DNA of 36,953 nucleotides from JAJTCH01 sp040386195 (GCA_040386195.1 JAZKFV010000017.1:1-36953); one strand, 5' to 3'. Counted from the stretch's first letter, positions 18,201-28,158 are shown. The notes: a model not told the origin generated them from the sequence alone. Numbers and translations: made by a program.

Positions 18201-21200
18201 TCTGTTATAGCAGAATATATCTCAGCTAACTTACTACTAACTTCTTCCGGAAAGACTCCTGTTACAGCATAAGTTGTCTTAACTTTAATCAATGATTCTG
18301 TTAATTCTTTAAAAGCTTTCTCAATTTTGTCTGTCTTTTTTCTGAATTTGGAAACCGTAACGGATTGTTCAGGAGTTTCCTGTGCTGGCTTTATAGAAGC
18401 GGGAGTAGTATAAGGAGTTCGAATACCTGGTTTTGGTTCTTCCAGAATTTGCGGCTGCGTTTCTTTAATAAGTTTCAAAAAAAGTTCTCTCTGCTTTATA
18501 AGCGCACTACTATCTCTTGGATCCGGATTAAGATTTTTTACTCTAACTGCAAACAAACTGAGGGCTTGTCCTAATGTCACAAAAATAAATTCTCCTCTTT
18601 CTCGAAATAAATTATCGACTGAATTCGTTACCGACGAAAGCTCTTCACTTGATAATTCTTTTGGGTCTTTTTTATTAAAAGCTTCTAAGTTTCTTAAAAG
18701 CATTCTCTCTTGCAAATCCAACTCTTGTTCTAATAGTTTTTTTACAACTTCTGGAGATTGAAGAAAAGTGACAAAATCTTTAGTTTGGGGTTGATCAAGA
18801 GAATTTAATGCCGCAGATAAGTTGTTAATGAATCTAGAATGAGGGTTTATTATAAAATGAAACTTATCTAGCGTTAAAGTTGCGTTCACAATAAAAAGCT
18901 CTCTCAACTTTATTTGCAATTGTGCATAAAATTCCTTTACTTCGTTTTGATTTGACGGAACTTTGAGACTCGCAAGATTAGCTTTTTGTGGGCCCAAAGT
19001 ATCATTTACCTCGTGAATACTGGTTAAAGCATCTGAAAATGGCTTAACATTCACTGGCTCTGAAAAAATATCTGGCGCAACTTCTACCAAAGCAGCTCGT
19101 AGCTTAGGGCTAGTTTGTTCTAATAAATTATTAGCGTTAACAGAATAACTTCTCTCATCACTTTGGTTTTGAGATTTCTGCACCTTGTCACCAACTAATT
19201 CATAACTCGCTGAGGCAACAGCCAGAAATAGCGCTCTTCTATCATCAAAAGTCAATTTATCGCAAATTGGCAGAGAATTCTTATTTAGCGGATCTCGTGG
19301 ATTTTTTTGCATTAACTGCAAAGCATCAAGCAGCAGCTGTTCATCCTTTCTATTCGCTGCTAAAATTTTCTTCAAATCCAACATTTTTTGAACTAGCTCT
19401 GCGTTATTCTCAACTACTGACCCAATCAAATAGTTAACTTCAATAATCAACTCAATTGCCTTTGGCACAACTCCAGGTGCGAATTCGTGAATAAATGCAC
19501 GTTGTAGATCTGACGATACTGCTGGAACCGTCTTTCCGTGCTGATCTTTGGCTTCTTTTTGAAAAATCTGAGTGACTGTTTGTGATAGAGCTTGGGAATA
19601 ATCTTGATCAGTTAATCGAGGCATTATTTTAACATTGTTGCCGCTCGCATCAAATGATGGTTGGTGTGTGAATTTTGTGTCCGCACCTTCATCTCTGCGA
19701 GCATTAACCGCCAAAAAAATTATCGCTTTTTCTGGAGTAAAAACCAAATCTGGTCTCTTCAAAACTTTATCCCCTGTAAGTGATGCTAAATCATCAATCC
19801 GATTTTTAGTTACCAAGATATTTAATAAGTCTGACAAGGTTTTGCCATCCTCGCTGTTAAATCGTTTTTTTAAAATACGTATACCCTTGTTAACAACCCG
19901 ACCCAAGTCACGAGAGATAATTGCGTTGATTACTTGATGATCTGATTGATCACCATCCGAATCTGATTGAGAATTTTCTATACTACTAAGAGACCTTACC
20001 AAAGATGGAGGTTTTTGAGGTCTGAGTTCTCTTGGTGATGGGTTGCCATTAAAAGATGACCTACTACTAGACATTCTTCTGAGTCCTGCAAATGACATTT
20101 GGGGGACTGCTTCTTCTGAAGTCTGCGCTTCTGGCGCTTGTGTAGCCGGTGGCTCTTCTGGCAGAACTTGCGTTCTTGCAGTTCTTGGCGTCATTACCGA
20201 TTCATCGGAGACAGATCTTCTTGGTGATGGCAAAACAAGTGGCGGAACAAAATTATCAGAACGCATTGGTGCAATACTATTAGATCTTTTAAGTTCTGGC
20301 GCAGCTTGTTCTTCTGAAGTTTGTAAATTTTCTACGAATATTTGAGGATTAATATATGGACCAACTATTTCTGTAAATATTGCTGGAGCGCTTGGAAGGT
20401 TTGTTTTTATGAGTTCGACAACTAATTTTTCTCTTAGTTGTGGCGAAAGTTTTTCTGTAAACTGCCTTTTAGCTTTACCATCCTTAGAAATCTCTTCAGC
20501 TTTTACAAACGCAACACTTGCAATTTGACCTGTGAATAAATTTTTTATAAATCCTAGAATTTGCTCATCATTAGCATCAGCACTCAGTCTCTGGTCTTCA
20601 TCTATAGATTCTTGTAACTTATTTGCTATATCTCGTAATAATTCTTTTTGTTTTATTGCCAAATCCGATTGGGTTTTTTGATTTGGGGTGAGTTTCAAAG
20701 GGCTTTGTAACGGTGTAATTGTTACACCACCTCTTTCGACAAATTGTTGAAGAGCTTTGATTACAGCAGCTTTGTTATTAATAGAAACATTACTATTGGT
20801 AAATCCTTTTAAAATAGAACCATCCGGCGATACTTTTCTAATTAACCCATGAATTTGTTCTTGATTTTCGTCACTAGCTGTCGTTTCTATTGCAACTTTT
20901 ACTGCATCAGACCACAAGATCGAAGATTCTTTTTTCCCCTCTTGCAAAACATACATTGCCACTCTCGACATAAACATTTCTTGAGTTTCACCATCTCGAA
21001 TAGACATCTTATTGCTTTGCGAGACAGACAGAAATTCTGCCATCTTTCGATCTCGCATTAAAACCAGTAAATCACTCTGTTTTTCTAAATCTAAATCTTC
21101 AGATTCTATAATTTGCGTTAATCTGTCTTTTATGGAGAATAGCTTTTTTTTCTTTGGCTCTTCTTGTGCTGGCTCTAGATCAATATTTTGTTGAGTTGTT

Positions 21201-22303
21201 TGGCTTACAAGATGCCCAAATATTCCTCGCTTTTGTTCAGGTAATTTATCCATTTGATCAACAGATAAATCTTCCAGACTCAGCTTGTTATCTTCTAAAT
21301 ACTGAACACAACTTTCCAAAATTTTTAATTGCGAATCATCCTCTGGTATACCATCTACAGCCTTATTAAGTTGTTCAGCCCAAGATTGTTGAAGATTTTT
21401 ATCGGCAAAATCTGGCACACCATCTGCAGCCTTATTAAGTTGTTCAGCCCTTTCTATATCTTTAAGTCGTTGCGCTTTTCTATCTAATGGCACATCGTCA
21501 TCACTATCACTTTGAGCCTGCACGACACCTTGTCGAACTACTTTTTTGTGCGCCTCCAAATATAGCCTAGATTCACTAATATCTTTTCCCGAGATTTCTT
21601 TTGTTTTTGCCATTTTGACTTTTAGATCATCAATATGCTGATGACGAACCGACCAAAGCATGGTTGATAATCTAATCAATTTGGAGATTTCTTCACGATG
21701 ATCAAAATCATCTTCCGAAGAAAAACGCTCAAATTGAGCGTGTGAAATTACAGCTCTCAACCTTGTTGGCGCAGCACCATTTGCAGTTTTGTTAGTAGCC
21801 ACTTTCAACTCTTCAGACAATAGAGGTCTAACAAAACCTTCTAATAGAAAAAATCTTTTATGAGGATTTTTAGTATCTCTTATAATTTGATCAATTGTGA
21901 TTGCATGTTGATTGTGCTGAAAAAAAGACTCGACAATTTGTAAATAATCATCCAATTCAGGATTTTTTATTTCCAACCTCTTAACAAGCTCTTGATAATC
22001 ATTTTGAGCTACTGATTCCTTAATTCTAACAAAATATTGACGGTAATTTTTTAATAATTTTCCTATCAATTCATCTTTTTTTAGCGCCTCTTCCCGCAAT
22101 GACGCAATAGCCTCTTCTCCACAACCCAACTCCATACCAGCAATTTCCATTAGGTTTTGTAAGCGCTCTTGCTGATCTGAAGTTTCTTGCAAAATTGTAA
22201 CAAAAACACTTCTAGTAGATGAATTTTCAACAATATATCTAATTGCACTTTGGACATGATCTTGATCAGTCTTATTTTGTGTTTTTAGCCCTTGTGTCTT
22301 CAT
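15230..22303 (-). CDS. N-terminal part of a giant helical-repeat protein
   Basis: 2,358 codons up to the gap, of unknown family. It starts MKTQGLKTQNKTDQD, without signal peptide or membrane segment. Mostly predicted alpha-helical, with three low-complexity linkers: about residues 670-785 (Ser/Pro/Arg), 1805-1975 (Ser/Asp/Glu/Gln, with RGTLG) and 2115-2210 (again RGTLG). A 23-residue exact-style duplication (AEQLNKA-DG-P) lies at about 285-320. Two diverged modules of roughly 150 aa occur at about 820-940 and 970-1085, sharing an ILxxNR-like helix, a FLAV motif and an S-x-x-L-R/Q segment. It ends in Pro-Gln repeats that lead into the gap and probably continue in frame into the segment at 7516-15129. 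A promoter-like sequence lies 62-90 bp upstream. Function unknown. Confidence 0.82.
21343..21450. repeat. 69-bp tandem duplication inside the giant gene
   Basis: A 39-bp segment at 21343-21381 recurs at 21412-21450 with three mismatches, an offset of exactly 69 bp (23 codons). The frame is kept, giving two copies of the AEQLNKA-DG-P peptide. High identity suggests a recent duplication. Confidence 0.85.
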
Positions 22304-22364
22304 TTTTAAATCTTAATTAAACCGGTTTATAGATGTGGATTGCTTCGGATTGTCCGAGTTTGTG

Positions 22365-22393
22365 AAAATAATTGGCGTAGCTCTAAAAGTCAA
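22365..22393 (-). promoter_or_regulatory. Candidate promoter of the giant gene
   Basis: On the minus strand a -35 TTGACT (22388-22393) and a -10 TATTTT (22365-22370) have a 17-bp spacer. A small hairpin (TCGGA-TTG-TCCGA, 22345-22357) falls at about the predicted start site, leaving a leader of about 55 nt. No clear Shine-Dalgarno sequence precedes the ATG at 22303. Confidence 0.5.
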
Positions 22394-22456
22394 AAGGATA
22401 TTGGGGTTTTGTTGGTTTGAGTTGGGGATTGGAAGTTGGTGAAAAATTTTGGTGGT

Positions 22457-22508
22457 TAATATTAACGCTAATTCAAGTGGTTGAACAATTAAATTAGCGT
22501 TAATATTA
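22457..22508. repeat. 17-bp perfect inverted repeat between two large genes
   Basis: Arms at 22457-22473 and 22492-22508 (TAATATTAACGCTAATT and its complement) match at all 17 positions around an 18-nt loop. The loop itself contains TTCAA-GTGG-TTGAA. It lies downstream of the 1,247-aa gene stop and upstream of the giant-gene promoter. It may be a terminator-like hairpin or an operator; there is no strong U-run. The rest of 22304-22571 shows nothing else I can support. Confidence 0.8.
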
Positions 22509-22571
22509 TTTGATTTTATACAATTCAGATAGATTTGATTGTGCCAAAACTACCTAGAAATACACCAAACT

Positions 22572-25500
22572 TTATTGACGGCTGCCACCAGAGCTATTGC
22601 TTCTATGGCTTGTAGATCCCAACTCCACCTCTTGACCAGTGCTAGTGCTGGATGCAAAATTGGCACTTGTTGCTACAGAAGGTGTTGTTCTAACTACAGG
22701 AGGAGCTGCTCTAATTAATTCAGCTAGATTCAAAAGATTTGGGTTGAATGCTGATGCGCCTTGTCTTGTTTGAGTTGGTTGACTCAAAAGATTTAGGTTT
22801 ATCGCTGGCACACCTTGTCTTGGTTGGGTTGGTTTTGGATCTTGATCGTGATCAGAATCTGATTCTTCCGAAGAATCGCGATCAACAACTTCTAAATTTG
22901 GAGATTGCGGCGCATCAACTCTTGGGCTGTCTTCTCGAGGAGTGCTTTCGCGAGGAGTATCCAAAGAACCTGATAGATTTGATTGCTGCGAACCTAAACG
23001 ATTTCCCCTTGGCGTAGAAGGCATTTTTAATTTTTCAACCTCAGTTTCCAGAAAATTCATTATAGCCCCGGCATCTTTCGGAGCTACATTTTCAGAGGTG
23101 AGATATGTAATAATTTTAGCCCTCTTAGCTCCGATTTCTTGAGCACTTCCATAAAAAATATTATCCCTCGCATATTGAACAAAAGCATTTTTTGCTTCCA
23201 ACACTTCCGTTTCAAGTTGTTTAGCTGTACTAGAAATGGATTTTGTATTGTTTTTATCTTTTTGAACTAATCTCTCTCCCCTATCCAGAACTTTAATGGT
23301 TTCTTTAACTATTTCTTCAGGAGGCGTTTTTTTATTTTTAACTGCTTTTGCTAACTTACTTTTTGCTTCCTCATATTTTTTCGGCAAATCCTTATCAGAA
23401 ACTGGTTTTGTATGTACTCCAATAAAAGAAAATTCTCCTGTTCCAACATATCTTGGGCTAGAGCTTTCACCTTGCTCTTCTTGAAGTGATGGCTTTTTTG
23501 ATCTAGGCGTTAAACCAATTTTATCAAATACAGATTTCTTTCTCGCCTCTGGCTTCGGCTCTGATTCTGGCTCTGGATGCTGAGACTTAAACAAAGGTGA
23601 TGTCCGAGAAAATAATGACTCCCTTATTTGTCTTCTTGAATTTAGATTTTCTACTGCGTTAGCTGCTTTGGCCGCATTAACAAGCAAATCATCAAAATTT
23701 TTTAGTGTTGAATTAGATGCCGACAATTTTTCTAAGACCAATTTAGCAATTGAAGGATCTTGAGATTCAACCGCAATATCAACAAGGGTTTTAATTCCTT
23801 TTGTGGGTAGAGAATGATCATAGCCAACAGTAGTTATTGCAAGAAGACTTGGAGCCCGGTCAAGAATTATCCGAATAGCTTCCAATCTGATCTGTGGAGA
23901 AATTGCTTTTTTAGTGCTGCAAAATTGAGTAGCTATATCTAACCAATTTGAATTTGTAGCTCGCTCTCCAAAGTCTTTTATATATTCTTCTAAAAGCTCT
24001 AAATGCCCAGTGTTAAACTTGTCACTATTGCTAATTTCATTTAAAAGTAAGACCAGAGATGGAAGATCCATAACAACATGATCAGCCATATGTCTTATGA
24101 ATTGACCGATGTTTTCAATATTATTATTTTTAATATATGATGTATATTTTTTTAATATCTCCTTATTTTGCTCATCTGAATATTGGTGATCAGAATTATT
24201 TTTAAAATCATTCTTAAAATTACTTTCTTGCGAAGTCAAACCAACCTGGGTTGAAATTCCATCGTTTTTTAAATCTCTCTTTCTAGCATTCAAAACTTCC
24301 AGAGCAGCACCGGAAAGAGGTTTATTATTATCAGCTACAAGAATAAATTTTTGCAAGACAACATCTGGCTGAAGCTTTAAAAAATAATCATAATAACTCT
24401 TCTTTTGATTCAAATCTAATGGCGAACCTTCTAAGACAGACGTTAATAAGCGCAAATCTTCTGAGTTGCCTACGGATAGTTTATATAAATTTAATGCCGC
24501 CACCAATTTAGATTCTGAAGATTGGTATAAATTGGCCATAAGAGCTTGTCCAAGTCTTTGTGTTTCAATATCATTACTAGCAAAAAGTAGTGATTGCTGA
24601 AACCACAATTCACGATTTGGATCGCTTTGAAATAAAACGCCCCCGGAAATATTTTTTATTGCCGCTTGAGTTCTTTGAGCATCTTTTTTAGACAAGGATT
24701 TTAATGTGTCTAAAAAATCAACCATAAATTCAACTGCCGCTGTAATATTCTCAGCATCATAAGGATTATCAGAATAGTGTCTTTGGAATAAGTTTGAAAT
24801 CTGACCTTGCAAACCTGCAAATCTTTGATCCAAAACTGACTCAACAATCGCTTGGGTGATTTGCATTAAATTCTGATCTTGAGCAAGAATTTGTGGGTCA
24901 AATGTTGCCGCAAGCTCTAAATTATTATTCATCACTTCCGTTATAACATCTCGCAATTCTGCTTCTGAATGATATTTAGAAAAAATATTGGCTTTATTAA
25001 CTATAATTTCACCATCTTTTTTGAGCGCTGCCTTTAGATCGTTGGTTATAACAATTTTGGCAGTTGCAACTATTCTACTATCTTCTGGAGTAGTTGATTC
25101 TTTTAAATGTTCAATTATTACGGCCGCCAATTCTGCATTTTGAATATAGCTAGATAATTCTCGTAGATTTGGATCCAATTTTCTAAGAGCAGTTAAGAAA
25201 GCTTCAGCATCTTGATTATTTTGAAATGATCTTTTGGTATCATCAATTTTTTCTGATAATTTTTGTTCTTTTGTTTTTCCAGCTTTTTTTAATAAAATTA
25301 AAATTTCTGGATCAGCATTAGACTGTTCTGCTAGTTTATTAAAAGCAGCCAGAGTATCAATATTTTCTATTCCCTTAACAATTGCATCAATAATTAATGC
25401 ATCAGGAATTTCATCAACTTTGGCTCGCGTGGTAAAGTTTATAATTTCAGCTATATTCAGCTGATTAGTTTTAAATTGTTGCGCAAAATCAGTGCCAAAT

Positions 25501-26315
25501 TTTTCGATCAAATTAATTCTTGCAGTTAAAGTTCTAACAAGTGGATTTTTGTTAAAATCAGCAAGTTTTTCTGTGATGATTTCTTGTCTTAGCTTTTGAG
25601 TCGCCTCTGCCAATACTTTTTCTTTTTCCGGACTAAAAGTTGTTAAAGCTAAAAATCTTGTTTTAAGTAATTGAGGATCCAGTGTGAGCAAAGCTTTATA
25701 TCGCTGATCCTCATCCAATTCTTGCTGGTCAGCTTCTTGCTTTATGCCTTTTTTCATCGTTTCAATTGCTAATTGAAATCTATTGAGATGTGCTGGGACT
25801 TTAATAATTTCTTGGACAATTTGATCAATAGTTTGCTGATTCAACTTGGGTTCTTGGTGTTCAATAATGTCAATAATATCTCTAAGTACATCTGGGTGTA
25901 GTTTTTTACTCACCACATAATTGATTTTAAAAAAGATTTGCATTGCACTTTTTGTATCACTTTGTATTTCGCTTTCAATCTTACTAAGATGTGCTGCAAG
26001 TAACGCATTTCTTATATGAGTTCCAATGCCGCTTATATCTTTTGCATCCAATAATTCAGTTGGTTCTATACCCCATCCTTCAAATTGTAGCGCACCACCG
26101 TATAAATCTTGACCTCCTATAGCAGCAGCAATATTGGAAAATACAGCATCTCTTCTTTGTTCTGTTTCCAATAAATATCCACCTGTATTCGGATTATATT
26201 GATAAAATTTATCTCCGAAATATCGAATTAAATCATCAAATTTACTCTCTTCTATTTGTGTTTTAATGTATAATAATTCTTCATTAGGTAAAATTAAATT
26301 TTGCTGAGGTCTCAT
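22572..26315 (-). CDS. Large helical-repeat protein of unknown function (1,247 aa)
   Basis: No family recognised. Almost the whole of residues 1-930 reads as amphipathic alpha helices with recurring LDPxLxx and FDPQILxx turns, compatible with an alpha-solenoid. Residues about 930-990 and 1090-1170 are low-complexity linkers rich in Ser, Pro, Arg, Glu and Asp (TPRESTPREDSPR; DRDSSEESDSDHDQD), very like those in the giant protein next door. The tail repeats a QPTQxRQGxxAxNxNLL unit twice and ends in a Ser/Gly-rich stretch. No signal peptide or membrane segment. Same strand and style as the giant gene, 268 bp upstream of it, so the two probably belong to one functional set. It could be a secreted effector or intracellular scaffold. 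Confidence 0.82.
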   Translation of the reverse strand: MRPQQNLILPNEELLYIKTQIEESKFDDLIRYFGDKFYQYNPNTGGYLLETEQRRDAVFSNIAAAIGGQDLYGGALQFEGWGIEPTELLDAKDISGIGTHIRNALLAAHLSKIESEIQSDTKSAMQIFFKINYVVSKKLHPDVLRDIIDIIEHQEPKLNQQTIDQIVQEIIKVPAHLNRFQLAIETMKKGIKQEADQQELDEDQRYKALLTLDPQLLKTRFLALTTFSPEKEKVLAEATQKLRQEIITEKLADFNKNPLVRTLTARINLIEKFGTDFAQQFKTNQLNIAEIINFTTRAKVDEIPDALIIDAIVKGIENIDTLAAFNKLAEQSNADPEILILLKKAGKTKEQKLSEKIDDTKRSFQNNQDAEAFLTALRKLDPNLRELSSYIQNAELAAVIIEHLKESTTPEDSRIVATAKIVITNDLKAALKKDGEIIVNKANIFSKYHSEAELRDVITEVMNNNLELAATFDPQILAQDQNLMQITQAIVESVLDQRFAGLQGQISNLFQRHYSDNPYDAENITAAVEFMVDFLDTLKSLSKKDAQRTQAAIKNISGGVLFQSDPNRELWFQQSLLFASNDIETQRLGQALMANLYQSSESKLVAALNLYKLSVGNSEDLRLLTSVLEGSPLDLNQKKSYYDYFLKLQPDVVLQKFILVADNNKPLSGAALEVLNARKRDLKNDGISTQVGLTSQESNFKNDFKNNSDHQYSDEQNKEILKKYTSYIKNNNIENIGQFIRHMADHVVMDLPSLVLLLNEISNSDKFNTGHLELLEEYIKDFGERATNSNWLDIATQFCSTKKAISPQIRLEAIRIILDRAPSLLAITTVGYDHSLPTKGIKTLVDIAVESQDPSIAKLVLEKLSASNSTLKNFDDLLVNAAKAANAVENLNSRRQIRESLFSRTSPLFKSQHPEPESEPKPEARKKSVFDKIGLTPRSKKPSLQEEQGESSSPRYVGTGEFSFIGVHTKPVSDKDLPKKYEEAKSKLAKAVKNKKTPPEEIVKETIKVLDRGERLVQKDKNNTKSISSTAKQLETEVLEAKNAFVQYARDNIFYGSAQEIGAKRAKIITYLTSENVAPKDAGAIMNFLETEVEKLKMPSTPRGNRLGSQQSNLSGSLDTPRESTPREDSPRVDAPQSPNLEVVDRDSSEESDSDHDQDPKPTQPRQGVPAINLNLLSQPTQTRQGASAFNPNLLNLAELIRAAPPVVRTTPSVATSANFASSTSTGQEVELGSTSHRSNSSGGSRQ

Positions 26316-26352
26316 AATTATTTTAATAATTTTTGATTGATAATAATATGTT

Positions 26353-26381
26353 TATATCTCCCAAAGATAGTAGGGATGCAA
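26353..26381 (-). promoter_or_regulatory. Candidate promoter of the 1,247-aa gene
   Basis: Minus strand -35 TTGCAT (26376-26381) and -10 GATATA (26353-26358), 17-bp spacing, about 38 bp before the ATG. No obvious Shine-Dalgarno sequence. Confidence 0.35.
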
Positions 26382-26441
26382 AGCAAGCTCTTTTAAATAA
26401 ATAAAAAAGTCAAGATTATTTTGGCTCTTACAAACAAATCA

Positions 26442-27437
26442 TCAAACATTCAACATCTCTTCTTTTTTAGCGTCAATTTCAGAAAAAACATCTTCCCAAG
26501 TTCCGGTTGTTGAAGCTTTGGAATATTCAGTGACGCGGTTTTCGAAGAAGTTGGTGTGTTCAACGCCGTTAAGAATTTCATCGAGCCAAGGTAGCGGGTT
26601 GTTGTCGATCATATAAATATCTTTTAAACCAAGCTGATTCAAACGGCGGTCGGCGATGTAGCGAATGTAGCGTTTCACTTCTCTGGCAGTTAAGCCTTCA
26701 ATATTGCCCATTTCAAAAGCTAAATCGATAAAGGCATCTTCAAAGTGAACGATGGTGGCGCAGGCTTCGTAAAGGTGACCGCGCAGTTCCTCGTCCCAAA
26801 CTTCGGGGTTTTCTTGCACGAAAGTTCTAAATAATTTGATGATCGAATTAGTGTGCAAACTTTCATCGCGAACTGACCAGGTGACGATTTGTCCCATTCC
26901 TTTCATTTTGCCAAATCTTTGAAAATTAAGCAAAATAGCAAAAGAGGCAAAAAGCTGCAAACCTTCGGTGAAGCCGCCAAACACCGCTAAAGTGGTGGCA
27001 ATATCCTTCTTGGTTTTCACGCCAAATTTGTGCATATAATCATATTTATCCTTCATCTCCTTATATTTCATAAAGGCGCTATATTCTTCTTCAGGCATTC
27101 CAATGGTATCGAGCAAATGTGAATAAGCAGCAATGTGCACCGTTTCCATATTTGAAAATGCCGCCAACATCATTTGCACTTCAGTGGGCTGAAACACTTG
27201 GGCGTAATGTTTCATATAACAATTATTGACCTCAATATCCGCCTGAGTGAAGAAGCGGAAAATTTGGGTCAGCAAGTTTTTTTCACCCTGAGTTAAATTA
27301 TGTTTCCAGTCGCGCACATCATCCGCCAAAGGAACTTCTTCGGGAAGCCAATGAATTTGCTGCTGCTTGAGCCATGCTTCATAAGCCCAAGGATATTTGA
27401 ATGGTTTGTAGATTGGTTTGGAATCGAGTAAGGACAT
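26442..27437 (-). CDS. nrdB: Ribonucleotide reductase class I, beta subunit (R2)
   Basis: Small subunit of class I ribonucleotide reductase, which generates the tyrosyl radical needed to convert ribonucleotides to deoxyribonucleotides. The 331-aa product keeps the full metal-ligand set with E. coli-like spacing: D67, E98, H101, E158, E192 and H195, with radical tyrosine Y105 (METVHIAAY). Length is in the lower normal range for R2. The large subunit nrdA is not in the window. Two NrdR-like operators overlap the likely promoter upstream, so transcription is probably repressed by NrdR when dNTP/dATP is high. Identification is secure. Confidence 0.96.
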   Translation of the reverse strand: MSLLDSKPIYKPFKYPWAYEAWLKQQQIHWLPEEVPLADDVRDWKHNLTQGEKNLLTQIFRFFTQADIEVNNCYMKHYAQVFQPTEVQMMLAAFSNMETVHIAAYSHLLDTIGMPEEEYSAFMKYKEMKDKYDYMHKFGVKTKKDIATTLAVFGGFTEGLQLFASFAILLNFQRFGKMKGMGQIVTWSVRDESLHTNSIIKLFRTFVQENPEVWDEELRGHLYEACATIVHFEDAFIDLAFEMGNIEGLTAREVKRYIRYIADRRLNQLGLKDIYMIDNNPLPWLDEILNGVEHTNFFENRVTEYSKASTTGTWEDVFSEIDAKKEEMLNV

Positions 27438-27479
27438 AAATTTTAATGATTAATTATTAATGATTAATGATGTAGATGA

Positions 27480-27527
27480 ACACTATATTTAGTATGGTAA
27501 GCGAATTTTTGGCACAACATATTGTGT
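27480..27527. promoter_or_regulatory. Pair of NrdR boxes upstream of nrdB
   Basis: Two 16-mers resemble the published NrdR consensus ACACWATATATWGTGT: 27480-27495 (ACACTATATTTAGTAT, 14/16) and 27512-27527 (GCACAACATATTGTGT, 14/16). Their starts are 32 bp apart, about three helical turns, the known arrangement for NrdR box pairs. A minus-strand promoter (-35 TTGTGC inside the distal box, -10 TACTAA inside the proximal one, 17-bp spacing) would be covered by both boxes. Confidence 0.8.
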
Positions 27528-27575
27528 TATAAGTTAGATTTGGGAAAGTTTTTTTGCAAGGGAAAATTGGGAAAT

Positions 27576-27845
27576 TTACTTGAATAAATCGGAGTGGGTT
27601 CCGGTTCTTTCAAAAACGATTGATTCTTCAGAAACTTTATAAACCAAAAGCCAATCTGGCTCAATGTGCAACTCTCTTGAGCCTTCGTAACTGCCAATTA
27701 ATTTATGGTCTTTGAATTTTGCTGGTAGCAGTTTGTCTTGTTTTAACAACTCAATAATATGTTTTATTTTGTCAACATTCTTCCCTCTTTTATGCATCAA
27801 AGCATATTCCTTGCTGAACTTGTTTGTAAAAATTATTTTTTTCAT
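27576..27845 (-). CDS. YafQ-like type II toxin (RelE superfamily mRNA interferase)
   Basis: 89-aa RelE-fold toxin that cleaves ribosome-bound mRNA. All residues described as catalytic in E. coli YafQ (H50, H63, D67, W68, H87, F91) have equivalents at the same spacing: H47, H60, D64, W65, H84 and F88 (KDHKLIG, ELHIEPDW, RTGTHSDLF). The toxin should therefore be active. Its gene follows the antitoxin gene after 18 bp on the same strand, as in normal antitoxin-first operons. Small, intact, no sign of decay. Confidence 0.93.
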   Translation of the reverse strand: MKKIIFTNKFSKEYALMHKRGKNVDKIKHIIELLKQDKLLPAKFKDHKLIGSYEGSRELHIEPDWLLVYKVSEESIVFERTGTHSDLFK

Positions 27846-27863
27846 TGGTGATTGAAATTTTGG

Positions 27864-28133
27864 TTATTTTTTTATGGCTTTATCAAGGTAGGCAAAGGCT
27901 GCTTCGGTAGTATCAAAAGATGGAAGTTTATGTTCTTTATTTCTCGATTCTTCAAGCGCCGCAATAGTGTCGTTGTTTAAAATTCTAATCACACCATCAT
28001 CACGAATCAATATTTTAGCCTTAAGGCGCAAGGCTTCAAGCACATAATCTTTAATAGAAACACCAAGATGAATGGCGGTTATTTTGAGTTTTTTATATTC
28101 GTCTTCAGGAATTTCTATAGTCATTTTGGTCAT
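27864..28133 (-). CDS. Ribbon-helix-helix antitoxin
   Basis: 89-aa protein preceding the YafQ-like toxin. The N-terminal 40 residues (MTIEIPEDEYKKLKITAIHL ... SIKDYVLEAL) have the beta strand plus two helices of a ribbon-helix-helix DNA-binding domain. The C-terminal half, ending FDTTEAAFAYLDKAIKK, is acidic then basic and would wrap the toxin. It does not look like a typical DinJ, the usual YafQ partner. Autoregulation is expected; three TACAGC repeats lie just upstream. Confidence 0.88.
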   Translation of the reverse strand: MTKMTIEIPEDEYKKLKITAIHLGVSIKDYVLEALRLKAKILIRDDGVIRILNNDTIAALEESRNKEHKLPSFDTTEAAFAYLDKAIKK

Positions 28134-28158
28134 AAAATTTTAAAAAAATGTTAGTAAT

